A stretch of DNA of 64,000 bases from Candidatus Nanoarchaeia archaeon (GCA_028717785.1 JAQUND010000001.1:62001-126000); one strand, 5' to 3'. Numbered from the stretch's first letter, positions 40,965-49,976 are shown. Notes: generated by a model from the sequence alone, not told the origin. Numbers and translations are program-made.

Positions 40965-41945
40965 ATGAGTAAAGAAAATTATGATGCTTTTTTTAATCCT
41001 GGAGTAGAAGCTCCAGAGAATCCTTCCGGAAAATCAGAAGAGTACAGTCCAACCGCCGATAAAGGAAAAGGCGGAACCTATCAATCAATCATTCGTTTTA
41101 TTCCATGGTGGAAAGATCCTAAACACGGATCAATTCAAGATAAATGGGTTTCATATTTAGTAGATCCAATTACTCAAAGGGGTCGTTATATTGATTGTCC
41201 TTCCTCAATAGGAAAACCATCTCCATTAGCTGATATCTATTGGAAATTAAAAAAGAGTGAGAGTGTTCAAATGCAAAAACTCGCTCAAAATTTTAGTCGT
41301 AGGCATTCCTATGCTTCACTTATTCAAGTTATCCGTGATGAAAATAATCCTGAACTTGAAGGTAGAATTATGGTTTATCGTTATGGCATAAAAATTTGGG
41401 AAAAGATAAATGCTGAACTTAAACCAGTTATTGGAGAACCACATGATCCATTTGCAAGTCTTACAGGTAAAGCATTTGCTCTTGTTATTACTAAAGTTTC
41501 TGGATTCAATAATTATGATCAATCTAAATTCGTAGATAAAAGAATTCCAGTTTGTATTCCTGATGAAAAAGGAAAACTTATTCCTATTAATGCTCAATCA
41601 GATCCTAAGATGGTTTATGAATGGGTAAAAGGAAATTCACCAGATCTTTCTAAATATGCATATAAAGAATGGGATCAAGAGATCTTTGATTATGTTAATC
41701 ATGTAATTGTAGCTGTAACAGGTGAAGGTCAAGTTTCTAATAAATATGCAGGTGTTGTTGGTAAGGGTTCCAGCCCAGCTGTACCAGAAACAGGAGGAGG
41801 AATAACCTCTTCAGATATTTCCATTGAAAATTTAGATATTGATTCAATGGGATCTGGAATAGATATTCCTGAACTTGATATAGCGAATATTTCAAAGAGT
41901 ACCGGAATAGCAGGTAATCTAGATGATATAATGAAGGATATGTAA
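40965..41945 (+). CDS. single-stranded DNA-binding protein, gp32-like
   Basis: The 326-residue protein follows the T4 gp32 plan: a basic N-terminus, the core beginning QSIIRFIPWWKDPKHGS, then EGRIMVYRYGIKIWEKIN and KVSGFNNYDQSKF, all with clear gp32 counterparts. The acidic C-terminus ends LDDIMKDM, like the T4 LDDLLNDL tail that recruits replication proteins. The T4 zinc ligands (His64, Cys77, Cys87, Cys90) appear lost; only DCPSS remains here. It coats ssDNA during replication and recombination. The gene is flanked by terminators and probably expressed at high level. Confidence 0.9.
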   Translation: MSKENYDAFFNPGVEAPENPSGKSEEYSPTADKGKGGTYQSIIRFIPWWKDPKHGSIQDKWVSYLVDPITQRGRYIDCPSSIGKPSPLADIYWKLKKSESVQMQKLAQNFSRRHSYASLIQVIRDENNPELEGRIMVYRYGIKIWEKINAELKPVIGEPHDPFASLTGKAFALVITKVSGFNNYDQSKFVDKRIPVCIPDEKGKLIPINAQSDPKMVYEWVKGNSPDLSKYAYKEWDQEIFDYVNHVIVAVTGEGQVSNKYAGVVGKGSSPAVPETGGGITSSDISIENLDIDSMGSGIDIPELDIANISKSTGIAGNLDDIMKDM

Positions 41946-41952
41946 AATTAAT

Positions 41953-41987
41953 AAAAAAAGCCTTTAAATTTTAAAGGCTTTTTTTTA
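41953..41987 (+). terminator. intrinsic terminator after gp32
   Basis: A long A/T-flanked stem containing AAGCCTTTAAA and its complement, followed by a T-run, just downstream of the gp32 stop. Confidence 0.88.
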
Positions 41988-41998
41988 TCTTAATTAAA

Positions 41999-43093
41999 AT
42001 GAATGAAAATTCAATAACATTTGATTCATCTTTATTTGATACTATTGATAAATCTATTTCTCCCGAAGATTTTAAATTAAAAATTTTAGAACTTCTCCCT
42101 CTTATTTTAGAAAAAAGATTCCCGGGAAATAAGATAAAACAACAAATTAGACCTCATACAGATAGGATAACTTTTAGTTGTCCTTATTGTGGAGATTCAA
42201 TGGAAACTGATTGGAAACAGCGAGGAAATATAATTTTAAAATCCAATAAATATAAGAATCATTTTAAATGTTTTAATTGTGGAACTTTTAAAAGAGTAGA
42301 TGAATTTTTTGAGGATTTTAATACTAATCTTCAATTAGATGTTATAAATTATGTTACTCAAAATCAGGGGGATTTTTCTACATCATTTGCTAAATATGAT
42401 ATTTCACTTTTATTAGATATTAAAGCTATAGAAGATTATTCTATTGATAGAGAAGAAATTAAAAATAAATTTAATCTTATTGAAGCCAAAGGATCTACAA
42501 TATGGTCTTGGTTAAATAATCGATTACAATTTGATGAAAAAAAATATTTATATAGTCCTTTAAAAAATTATATTTTAATATTTAATTTTTCTCCTTCGGG
42601 AAAAGTTTTAGGATTTCAAAAAAGGAATTTTGGAAAATTTCAAACAAAATATTTAACTTACAATCTTTCTCTTATTTATGGAATGTTAGGTAAAACAGAA
42701 AAAGTTCCTGAAGAAATAGATTCTTTATCTCAACTTTTCGGTATATGTTTTTTAGATTTTAATAGACTTATTACATTATTCGAAGGACCTTTTGATGCAT
42801 TTTTATTTAGGAATTCGATAGCAAATGGAGGAGCAAATAAAGGATTTCCTATTGAATTACCTATCCGATATTTTTATGATGATGATAATACCGGAAGAAA
42901 AAAAGCTTTAGAACAAATTAATAATGGCAATTCTGTTTTCTTATGGAATAAATTAAAAAACGAATATAATATTCCTTATAGAAAAAAATGGGACCTTACA
43001 GATCTTTTACAATTTTTTAAGTATAACAATATACGGGTTCCTAATTTAGAAAATTATTTTTCAAAGGATCCTATGGATGCAATAGATATATGA
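41999..43093 (+). CDS. DNA primase, gp61/DnaG-like
   Basis: The 364-residue protein has an N-terminal zinc-binding domain with CPYC (61-64) and CFNC (91-94). A TOPRIM core carries EGPFDAF (262-268) and DDDNTG (294-299). This matches T4 gp61 (342 residues) and DnaG-type primases. It makes the RNA primers for lagging-strand synthesis together with a gp41-type helicase, which is not in this window. It starts 54 bases after the gp32 stop and precedes recombination genes. Confidence 0.88.
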   Translation: MNENSITFDSSLFDTIDKSISPEDFKLKILELLPLILEKRFPGNKIKQQIRPHTDRITFSCPYCGDSMETDWKQRGNIILKSNKYKNHFKCFNCGTFKRVDEFFEDFNTNLQLDVINYVTQNQGDFSTSFAKYDISLLLDIKAIEDYSIDREEIKNKFNLIEAKGSTIWSWLNNRLQFDEKKYLYSPLKNYILIFNFSPSGKVLGFQKRNFGKFQTKYLTYNLSLIYGMLGKTEKVPEEIDSLSQLFGICFLDFNRLITLFEGPFDAFLFRNSIANGGANKGFPIELPIRYFYDDDNTGRKKALEQINNGNSVFLWNKLKNEYNIPYRKKWDLTDLLQFFKYNNIRVPNLENYFSKDPMDAIDI

Positions 43094-43263
43094 AAGGAAT
43101 TAAAACTAAATTAAAATTTGAATTTAATATAGAAGATGATATTCCTGAATTAAATTTTGAAGTAGATATGACAAAAGAGGAAATTAAGAAAAAACCTATT
43201 ATTATAATTAAGAAAAAACAAAAAAATGGAAGAGACTCAAGTTGTAATTCCCAACTCTTTTGA
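43090..43263 (+). CDS. small basic hypothetical protein (57 residues)
   Basis: The ATG overlaps the primase stop (ATGA), and the frame runs 57 codons to TGA at 43261-43263, overlapping the start of the next gene by 38 bases. The peptide begins MKGIKTKLKFEFNIEDDI and has a Lys-rich centre (KKKPIIIIKKKQ). The coupled start supports translation. Function unknown. Confidence 0.5.
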   Translation: MKGIKTKLKFEFNIEDDIPELNFEVDMTKEEIKKKPIIIIKKKQKNGRDSSCNSQLF

Positions 43264-43738
43264 TGATTTTATTCAAGGAATTCCACAAGAAACTGCTGAA
43301 ATAAAAACAGCAGAAGATTCATTAACTGCAAGATTTGCTAATGAAAGAATACAATGGACAGATAAAATAAATAATTTATCTGTTAAAATGAAAAAAATTC
43401 CCGATATAGTTGAATTACAAACATTAGTATATACTGAAAGACAACGTGCTGTTGAATATTATCATTATCTTTTATCATTTTTATATAAGATAAATAAATC
43501 TTATAGAAAACAATTTGCAGAAAAATACGATTATTATACATATAGATCCCAAAAAAGATTTTCTAATGAAAGAAATAAAGAAATACAAATTATGGCAGAA
43601 TTAGGAGATATAATTTTTAAAAAAGAACTTTTAGAAAATCATAGCAAATTTATGGATAAAACTATTTCTACTTTGGATAATATAATATTTGGTATAAAAT
43701 CTAGAATTGAAGTTGAGCAAATAATGAATGGAAAATAA
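43226..43738 (+). CDS. recombination mediator, UvsY-like
   Basis: The 170-residue helical protein lies immediately upstream of uvsW; uvsW and uvsY are close neighbours in T4. Segments such as ERIQWTDKINNLSVKMKKIP, VEYYHYLLSF and the C-terminal TLDNIIFGIKSRIEVEQIMNGK parallel T4 UvsY (NNVMLYSKWLNKHSSIKKEM and LDAIKSRGFAIKHIQDM). UvsY helps load the UvsX recombinase on gp32-coated ssDNA. The assignment is by position and by-eye alignment. Confidence 0.6.
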   Translation: MEETQVVIPNSFDDFIQGIPQETAEIKTAEDSLTARFANERIQWTDKINNLSVKMKKIPDIVELQTLVYTERQRAVEYYHYLLSFLYKINKSYRKQFAEKYDYYTYRSQKRFSNERNKEIQIMAELGDIIFKKELLENHSKFMDKTISTLDNIIFGIKSRIEVEQIMNGK

Positions 43739-45277
43739 ATGAAATTTAAAATTACAGAGGATCAAAAATTTTTAATAATTGACGATTGCACACAATTAGA
43801 AATGGAGCAAATCGAATCATCCTTTGTAAAGAAACCTGAAAATTGGTTTATATTAAAGAAAAAGAAGCCTCATTGGGATTGTCAAATTCGTTTTATAGAT
43901 AAATATTCTCGTATTCCTATAGGTTTATGGAAAGAAGTAAAAGATTTTTGTACTAAATATCATTTTACTTTTTCTATTCAGGGGGCTGAAATTTTAACGG
44001 ATTCTACTTTTAATGAAGAAGATTTTGAAGAATGGATAAATGATTTCTTTACGGATCCTGAAAATTTTTTTCCAAGAGAATATCAAACTGAAGGATGTAA
44101 AAGAATTTTAAAATTTAGAATATGTACAGAAGAAATTTCTACTTCTGCGGGTAAAACTATTATGGCTTATATGATTTTCCGTTATCTATTGGATAAAGGA
44201 AAAATTAAAAAACTTCTTTATGTAGTTCCTAATATAGATCTTGTTACTCAAACTGAAGATAAATTTTATGAATATGAAGATAGATGTGGGCATAAACCTA
44301 CATGGAAAAGTTTATGTGTTTTTTCAGAAGCAGGAAAATCTAGAGTAGAAAATCCTAATATAGTATTTGGAACTTATCAAAGTCTTACTAAAAGAGGAAT
44401 TGAATATTTTAAAGATTTTGATGCTGTTTGTATTGATGAAACTCATCATGCAAAAGCTGATTCAATTAAAACAATTTTATTAAAATGTTTTAATGCTCCT
44501 TATAAATTTGGGCTTACTGGAACTCTTCCTCCTGAAGGATCTTGTAGTTCTTTTACAATTCAAGCATATTTAGGTCCTAAAGTTTATACTATTCTTTCAT
44601 CAGATTTAATAGAAGGAGGGGATGCTACCCCAGTAAATGTTATTTGCATTGAATTAGATTATTTAGAAGAATCCAAGAAAAAAGATCTTTATTTATTAAG
44701 AGATGTAAAAGCTGATGAAAAAGATGGAGTAAAATTACTTAACCTTGAAAAAGAAATAGCAAGAAATAGTAAAAAAAGACTTGTATATATTGGGGAAGCT
44801 ATTGCAAAAACTAAAAAAAATTCTCTTGTTTTATTTGCAGATATTAAACATGGCTATGGTAGAAAAATTTATGATTGGTTAAGGGAAAATACAGATAAGA
44901 ATGTTTATTACATTGACGGTAAAACTGAAACTGAAAATAGAGATTTTTACAAAGATAAAATGGAAAATGAAGAAAATGTTATCTTAGTTGCTTCAACAGG
45001 AACATTTTCAGAAGGTATAGATCTTTTAAATATTAATAATGTATTTATTACAGAAAGTAATAAATCAGAAATTATTGTACGACAAATATTGGGTCGTCCA
45101 ATGAGGTTAAAAGATGGTAAAGATAAAGTAATTGTTGTAGATTTTAGTGATAATTATTATTGGAGAGGTGTAAATAAATTTCAACAAAAGAATTATTTAA
45201 TGCGACATTCTGCTGAAAGAGAAAGAATTTATAAAGATAAAAAATTTCCATTTAAAAAATTTAAGATAAAATTATAA
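43739..45277 (+). CDS. uvsW: recombination DNA-RNA helicase UvsW
   Basis: The 512-residue protein is a superfamily 2 helicase matching T4 UvsW (502 residues). It has REYQTEGCKRIL (Q-motif region, 113-124), Walker A TSAGKTIM (135-142), DETH (233-236), FGLTGTLPP (motif III), and a C-terminal RQILGRPMRLKDG (motif VI). An N-terminal domain of about 100 residues precedes the helicase core, as in UvsW. It unwinds R-loops and branched DNA and switches replication to the recombination-dependent mode. The gene starts directly after the UvsY-like stop. Confidence 0.9.
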   Translation: MKFKITEDQKFLIIDDCTQLEMEQIESSFVKKPENWFILKKKKPHWDCQIRFIDKYSRIPIGLWKEVKDFCTKYHFTFSIQGAEILTDSTFNEEDFEEWINDFFTDPENFFPREYQTEGCKRILKFRICTEEISTSAGKTIMAYMIFRYLLDKGKIKKLLYVVPNIDLVTQTEDKFYEYEDRCGHKPTWKSLCVFSEAGKSRVENPNIVFGTYQSLTKRGIEYFKDFDAVCIDETHHAKADSIKTILLKCFNAPYKFGLTGTLPPEGSCSSFTIQAYLGPKVYTILSSDLIEGGDATPVNVICIELDYLEESKKKDLYLLRDVKADEKDGVKLLNLEKEIARNSKKRLVYIGEAIAKTKKNSLVLFADIKHGYGRKIYDWLRENTDKNVYYIDGKTETENRDFYKDKMENEENVILVASTGTFSEGIDLLNINNVFITESNKSEIIVRQILGRPMRLKDGKDKVIVVDFSDNYYWRGVNKFQQKNYLMRHSAERERIYKDKKFPFKKFKIKL

Positions 45278-45310
45278 AATATTTTTACTCGAGGAGCAAA
45301 AATCTGGTTG

Positions 45311-45338
45311 ACCGCATTACCGTAAATGCGGTTTTTTA
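45311..45338. terminator. terminator between convergent uvsW and M23 genes
   Basis: Stem ACCGCATT (45311-45318) with AATGCGGT (45325-45332) and a T-run on the plus strand. Its GC content is unusually high for this genome. The M23 stop codon lies inside the T-run. Confidence 0.85.
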
Positions 45339-46280
45339 ATCATAAGATTTCTGAATAGTATTAGAAATTCTTTTTATTTCTTCAAATTCTTCAGGAGTAA
45401 GACTATTAAATAAATAATTTATAGGATTTACTTTTACCCTTTCTTTTATAACTTCATAATGTAAATGAGGACCAGTAGATTTTCCAGTATTACCAACAAA
45501 TCCAATTATATCGCCTCTTTTAATTTTATTCCCTTTTTTAACATTAAATTTACTCATATGACCATATAAAGTTTTATATCCATATAAATGATTTATTATA
45601 ATAACATTACCATATCCTTTAGATTCTGATTCTTTAAGTATTGATTCAATTATTCCATTTCCAGTTGCATAAATAGGAGTTCCCACGGGAGCAGAAAAAT
45701 CTAATCCATAATGAAATTTTCGAATTTTATAAATAGGATCTATTCTATATCCCCATCCACTTGCAGTTCTTTTTAAATCTTTATTATCTATTGGTTGGAT
45801 AGCAGGTAAATAAATAAGTTTTATTTGATGAAAATTTGCAGTTTTCTTTAATCCAATTAAATAATATTCTTGTCTAGCTATTTTTTCTTCAATTTTAGAA
45901 AGTTTTGTATTTATTTCTTCTACCAATTTAGAATATTTATTAATATTAGGTTCTTCATATGATATTTCAAACTTTTTTACAGATATCTCTGTTGTATCAA
46001 ATATAGTTTTGTAAATTATATTATTATCTTCTTTTACTTGATTAAGTACAAATTCAGCTTCTATTAGTCTTTTATTTACATTTTTAAATGATTGAGTTAA
46101 ATATTGAATATCTTTTTGCAATGTTTTTTCTTTTGGGGAATTATATAAAGAAGACAGAATTAAAATTACACAAGATGTAAATATAATTTGAAAACCAATA
46201 AAATATAAAAAATACTTTATCTTAAAAAAATTAAATCTTTCATATTTTAGTAAATCTTTCTTATATGTAAAAAACTTCAT
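45336..46280 (-). CDS. membrane-anchored M23 peptidase, Bacteroidota type
   Basis: The 314-residue protein has a cytoplasmic N-terminus (KFFTYKKDLLKYERF), one membrane helix (about 24-44), a coiled coil, and an M23 lysostaphin-like domain. The domain has the zinc/catalytic residues in RKFHYGLDF (His190, Asp194), LYGHMSK (His241) and GPHLHYEV (His272, His274). The architecture and the segment RIDPIYKIRKFHYGLDFSAP are typical of housekeeping M23 proteins of Bacteroidota, suggesting capture from a host. It would cleave peptidoglycan cross-bridges in the periplasm. It is transcribed opposite to its neighbours. Confidence 0.9.
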   Translation of the reverse strand: MKFFTYKKDLLKYERFNFFKIKYFLYFIGFQIIFTSCVILILSSLYNSPKEKTLQKDIQYLTQSFKNVNKRLIEAEFVLNQVKEDNNIIYKTIFDTTEISVKKFEISYEEPNINKYSKLVEEINTKLSKIEEKIARQEYYLIGLKKTANFHQIKLIYLPAIQPIDNKDLKRTASGWGYRIDPIYKIRKFHYGLDFSAPVGTPIYATGNGIIESILKESESKGYGNVIIINHLYGYKTLYGHMSKFNVKKGNKIKRGDIIGFVGNTGKSTGPHLHYEVIKERVKVNPINYLFNSLTPEEFEEIKRISNTIQKSYD

Positions 46281-46347
46281 TCATTTATTAATTTTTAAAA
46301 TGCTTCTGATTTAATTTTAATATATATTTTAAATAAATTTATTTTTA

Positions 46348-46872
46348 ATGAAGGCTCGTTTTATAAAAGAAAATATAAATTTTGAAAGAGGCGGAGATAC
46401 TAAAGCTTCTATGAATATTGGTAAAGCTGGTAAAGCAAAAGAAATTTTAGATAATTTATATAAAAATGATAAAATACTAACTTATAAAATAAATTCATTA
46501 GATAATATAGAAATTTATTTTACAGATAAGTATAAAGATAGAGTAAGAGGAGCTGAAGATAAGGAACCATTAGCTAAATGGATATTAAGATATATAGAAA
46601 CCCCTCAATTTATAGTAGAAGAAGATCAATCTAAACCCTATTATTCATCAAAAATTTATTATTATTGGTCAGTATTTAAAGTAAACATTTATAATGATAA
46701 ATGGCCGGATCAAAATAAAATTGAGAAAAAAATAGAAATTGAAATATCTACAGAAAAAGAAAATGCAGAAAAAAAAGCAAATCTTATAGCTGAAGTATTT
46801 AATAAAGAATTTGGACCTGCATGTGGATTTGAACTTGTTGAAACAATAAAAATACCTATAGAAGAAATATGA
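46348..46872 (+). CDS. FERG-tagged hypothetical protein
   Basis: The 174-residue product starts MKARFIKEN, then INFERGGDTKASMNIG. The body is alpha/beta with SLDNIEIYFTDKYKDRVRG and a long strand-rich middle. The C-terminal PACGFELVETIKIP closes it. It opens the second plus-strand run of tagged genes and overlaps the next one by ATGA. No known domain. Confidence 0.7.
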   Translation: MKARFIKENINFERGGDTKASMNIGKAGKAKEILDNLYKNDKILTYKINSLDNIEIYFTDKYKDRVRGAEDKEPLAKWILRYIETPQFIVEEDQSKPYYSSKIYYYWSVFKVNIYNDKWPDQNKIEKKIEIEISTEKENAEKKANLIAEVFNKEFGPACGFELVETIKIPIEEI

Positions 46873-47288
46873 AAGCTAAATTTATAAATGAAATACAAAA
46901 ATTCGAAAGATCTGGAGAACCTTTAGATAAATTGAATATTGGTAATAAAGAGAAAAGAGAAAAAGATAAAATATTGAAAATATCTGAAGCTAATGAAATT
47001 TTATCTAATTATTCTTTAGGATTATACTGCTTATATATTTGGGAATCTGATTCAGATATCATGAAATATTATCAGGATCCTAAAAAAGTTTTGGAAGAAT
47101 ATATAAATTTAGCTTATGAAACTCTAAAAGAAAAAGAAGTTTATTCAGTAAGAAAACATTTAATAGTTTATAAAATAGATCCTAATCAAGAAGGAATTTT
47201 TATAGATGAAAAAAATTTCCAAGGATTTGATGGTATTAAAATTTTATTCGGATTAGATTTTGAAGATGATAAAATTTATTACGTCTAA
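46869..47288 (+). CDS. FERG-tagged hypothetical protein
   Basis: The 139-residue product starts MKAKFINEIQ, then KFERSGEPLDKLNIG. The body is helical with an aromatic centre (LSNYSLGLYCLYIWESDSD) and an acidic end. It is one base away from the next tagged start. No known domain. Confidence 0.7.
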   Translation: MKAKFINEIQKFERSGEPLDKLNIGNKEKREKDKILKISEANEILSNYSLGLYCLYIWESDSDIMKYYQDPKKVLEEYINLAYETLKEKEVYSVRKHLIVYKIDPNQEGIFIDEKNFQGFDGIKILFGLDFEDDKIYYV

Positions 47289-47289
47289 T

Positions 47290-47610
47290 ATGAAAGCTCA
47301 ATTTGTAACGGAAAATATAAATTTTGAAAGAGGTCAAGAACCTAAAAAATCAATGAACATAGGTAAATCCTATTTAGATAAAGAAAAAATAAAATCTATA
47401 ATTTGGGATTTAGATTTTGAAGCAATTTTTAAAGATCCATATGAATTTATCGAATCCTATAATGGATTTCCTATTTTAGTTTTTTTTGATTCCCCAGGAA
47501 AATGGTATGGTATAAGTAATCCTTCTTTGGAAATATCTGTAGGACCTTATTCTTCAAAAAATACAGCTTTAAATAAGATTAAAGAAAAAATAGATTATGA
47601 AATTCTTTAG
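47290..47610 (+). CDS. FERG-tagged hypothetical protein
   Basis: The ATG at 47290 gives MKAQFVTEN, then INFERGQEPKKSMNIG, with a total of 106 residues. The frame is open 30 bases further upstream, but the tag fixes this start. The body is a small alpha/beta domain (GFPILVFFDSPGKWYGIS). It overlaps the next gene by 14 bases. Confidence 0.7.
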   Translation: MKAQFVTENINFERGQEPKKSMNIGKSYLDKEKIKSIIWDLDFEAIFKDPYEFIESYNGFPILVFFDSPGKWYGISNPSLEISVGPYSSKNTALNKIKEKIDYEIL

Positions 47611-48058
47611 AAGAGCACATTTTATAAAAGAAAATTTAAAATTTGAAAGAGATCAAGATCCTTTAACATCTTTAAGGATTGGGAGAATTCATACAGTTCC
47701 ATTTGATGTTGATTATTTAGAAGACTTTGAGGGGGAAGAAATAGAAGAAAAGAAAAAAGCTGTCGATTGGGTATGGAATGGAATTATGGTAAAATCTGCA
47801 AAAGGAGCGGTTTATACATTTAGAACAGTAATGATTATAGAATTAACTAATGAAGATAGTATAGAATTTGAATCTCAATATTATGTAAATTCTCCTTTAA
47901 AAAATTGTGCTATTATTACTATTGATTCCCCTGATTCTAGCAGAAATATTTATAAAAAAAATTGTTTTGATAAATTTGATAAAGCTATTGAAGATGGTTC
48001 TATTATTTTAGCTATATTGAAAATATATGAAGATATTAAAAATAAAGAAATGAAATGA
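47597..48058 (+). CDS. FERG-tagged hypothetical protein with extended N-terminus
   Basis: The 153-residue product begins MKFFRRAHFIKEN, then LKFERDQDPLTSLRIG. Four or five additional residues precede the usual tag start. The body is beta-rich (GAVYTFRTVMIIELTNEDS) with a C-terminal helix. It overlaps the following gene by 4 bases. No known domain. Confidence 0.65.
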   Translation: MKFFRRAHFIKENLKFERDQDPLTSLRIGRIHTVPFDVDYLEDFEGEEIEEKKKAVDWVWNGIMVKSAKGAVYTFRTVMIIELTNEDSIEFESQYYVNSPLKNCAIITIDSPDSSRNIYKKNCFDKFDKAIEDGSIILAILKIYEDIKNKEMK

Positions 48059-48909
48059 AAAATATAAATGAAGGTGCAATAAAAAATCTTTTATTAAAGA
48101 GTCCTGAAAGAGATGAATTTATTCAATGGGCTTATGAAAATGTTCTTTATGGATCGGGAGATCCAGTTTTAGAAATTAGAGAATATGCAGATATTCATGA
48201 ATTAACATCTTCTGAAATTCAGGATCTTGCTACTCTTTATATGGAAGAAGCTGATGAAGAAGAATTAAATGTACTTTCAGATCTTGTTAGTCAAATAGTT
48301 GAAGCAAAACAATTAGGAGAATTAGATGAAGCAGAAGAACCCATTAGATATACTGGTAAATTTATGCCTATTAGTCCAGATAATCCTCGTACTTTAATGC
48401 ATGGCGGTAAAATAGTAGGACAAGTAGGATCAGAAAAATATAGGAAAAGAAAACTTACACAAAAACAAGAAGATCAAATAGATCAATATCAAAAAGAAAT
48501 AAGCGATCTTGAGTATGATATAAGTGATCTTAAAATTGAACTTGAAGAATTAAAAAGTTATGAAACTAATACAGAATTGGAAATGGAATCATATTGTTCA
48601 AATATATCAGAAGAATATGGGGAGGATGTATTAGATATATTGAATTCGGGAATACTTGATAAGATAAAAATATTGGATTTAAAAAATAGAGGAATATTAG
48701 GAGCAAAAGAAATAGTAAGTAACTTTAATCAATTTATGTATGATATTGAAAAAAAGGAAAAAGGAGAAGACGATAATTCTGTAGAAATTAAACAAAAACA
48801 AAAAGAAATAAAAGATAAAGAAAAAAATATTGAATCTCTTGAAAATAAAATAGAAAAAATAGAAAATTCTATTTATGGGGTAAGAGATAAATTTGTTTTA
48901 AATAAATAA
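48055..48909 (+). CDS. coiled-coil protein with short INE-type start
   Basis: The 284-residue product begins MKNINEGAIKNLL, which retains the INE part of the tag but not FERG. The first 100 residues are helical and acidic. A YTGKFMPISPDNPRTLMHGG segment follows, then a long heptad-rich coiled coil (QKEISDLEYDISDLKIELEE, then KQKEIKDKEKNIESLENK). It may be an internal or scaffold-like virion protein; there is no enzymatic motif. Confidence 0.6.
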   Translation: MKNINEGAIKNLLLKSPERDEFIQWAYENVLYGSGDPVLEIREYADIHELTSSEIQDLATLYMEEADEEELNVLSDLVSQIVEAKQLGELDEAEEPIRYTGKFMPISPDNPRTLMHGGKIVGQVGSEKYRKRKLTQKQEDQIDQYQKEISDLEYDISDLKIELEELKSYETNTELEMESYCSNISEEYGEDVLDILNSGILDKIKILDLKNRGILGAKEIVSNFNQFMYDIEKKEKGEDDNSVEIKQKQKEIKDKEKNIESLENKIEKIENSIYGVRDKFVLNK

Positions 48910-49029
48910 AAATTAAATCTTCATTTTTTTCATAAGATATATAACTAAAGAAGTCTCTTTATCAAGTAATTTTTGCAACCTGAAGAAAAGAGCATAAATA
49001 TATAATATATAAAATAAAACTTTTTTATT

Positions 49030-49764
49030 ATGCAAAAGTTTAATACGGTTTTTAAAGAAAAACAAGCAAAAGTTGAAGATCTTTTTGAAAAGAAGCTTCT
49101 TTCTCAATTTAAAAGAGTTTATACTGCTCTTTTAGAAAAGTATGGAATTGCTGAATTTCAAGAACTTACTGAAGAATATCAACCAGCTTTTCTATCAGAA
49201 TTGCATTCATATTGGTCTGAAGAAGAAGGTATTAGCGAAAAAGGTACAAAATTTCTAAATACTAAAGAATATACTCTTAATGAACAATCTACAATAGATC
49301 AGAAGAAAAATCATCTTCAGAATAAAGCTCAATCAATTATTTCAGAAACTCTTCGTCAAAGTAATATTAAATGGAAATTATATGGTATTATTGATGAAAT
49401 GTATAAAGAGGTAAAAGCTAAAGATCTTTCTGATGTTCTTCCCCCTAAAGATTTATTTGAAAGCATCAAAGAATCATTTGTAAAATCTTTAAAAGAATTA
49501 TTAATTGAAGTTAATTATGAGTTAAAAGAAAATTCTAATTCAGAAAAATTATATGAAAAAGAATTTTCTGAAGAAAAAAGAAAAGAATTAGCTAAAACCG
49601 GAGCTGCTTTACCTGATGGATCGTATCCTATTGAAAGTAAAAAAGATTTAGAAAATGCTATCCATGCTTATGGGAGAGCTAAAAATAAAGCAGTAGCTAA
49701 AAAACATATTATAAAAAGAGCTCGTGCTTTAGGTTTTACTAGTAAACTTCCAGAAAATTGGTAA
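49030..49764 (+). CDS. putative virion protein with LPDGSYPI C-terminal domain
   Basis: The 244-residue protein has a helical N-terminal 175 residues and a C-terminal domain (about 181-244). The domain has AKTGAALPDGSYPIESKKDL, then AIHAYGRAKNK, then RARALGFTSKLPENW. This domain (DUF6582-like) is widespread as an appendage of phage structural and capsid-associated proteins. It follows the tagged-gene run and may be a head component. The upstream 120-base gap is AT-rich with a TATATAAAATAAAAC promoter-like string. Catalytic function is not expected. Confidence 0.65.
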   Translation: MQKFNTVFKEKQAKVEDLFEKKLLSQFKRVYTALLEKYGIAEFQELTEEYQPAFLSELHSYWSEEEGISEKGTKFLNTKEYTLNEQSTIDQKKNHLQNKAQSIISETLRQSNIKWKLYGIIDEMYKEVKAKDLSDVLPPKDLFESIKESFVKSLKELLIEVNYELKENSNSEKLYEKEFSEEKRKELAKTGAALPDGSYPIESKKDLENAIHAYGRAKNKAVAKKHIIKRARALGFTSKLPENW

Positions 49765-49765
49765 A

Positions 49766-49903
49766 ATGAAAATATTAGGACCTAGAACAATTACAAAATC
49801 TGCAAGGTTAGTGAAATTAATTAAACCTTCTACAAATCCATCTCCTTCCAAACTGATTAAACCAGTTCCAAAAAGGAGCGGATGTAGAGCATGCGGAAAA
49901 TAA
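49766..49903 (+). CDS. small basic protein with CxxC end (45 residues)
   Basis: The ATG two bases after the previous stop opens 45 codons. The peptide starts MKILGPRTITKSARLVKLIK, contains a PSTNPSPSK linker and ends SGCRACGK. It is strongly basic and Pro-rich, so it may bind nucleic acid or a virion partner. A terminator follows 7 bases after the stop, which supports a real cistron. Confidence 0.55.
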   Translation: MKILGPRTITKSARLVKLIKPSTNPSPSKLIKPVPKRSGCRACGK

Positions 49904-49909
49904 AATAAA

Positions 49910-49937
49910 AAATGGGGTGTTAAAGCACCCCATTTCT
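49910..49937 (+). terminator. intrinsic terminator
   Basis: Stem AATGGGGTG (49911-49919) with CACCCCATT (49926-49934) and a six-base loop, after the small basic gene. The T-run is short. Confidence 0.75.
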
Positions 49938-49976
49938 GTTAATATATAGATTATATTTAATCAAATCTTAAAAATT

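Noticed and set aside
47260..47289. Earlier ATG for the tagged gene at 47290
   Set aside because: The shared tag begins exactly at the second ATG; the earlier start adds residues seen in no other family member and overlaps the previous gene.
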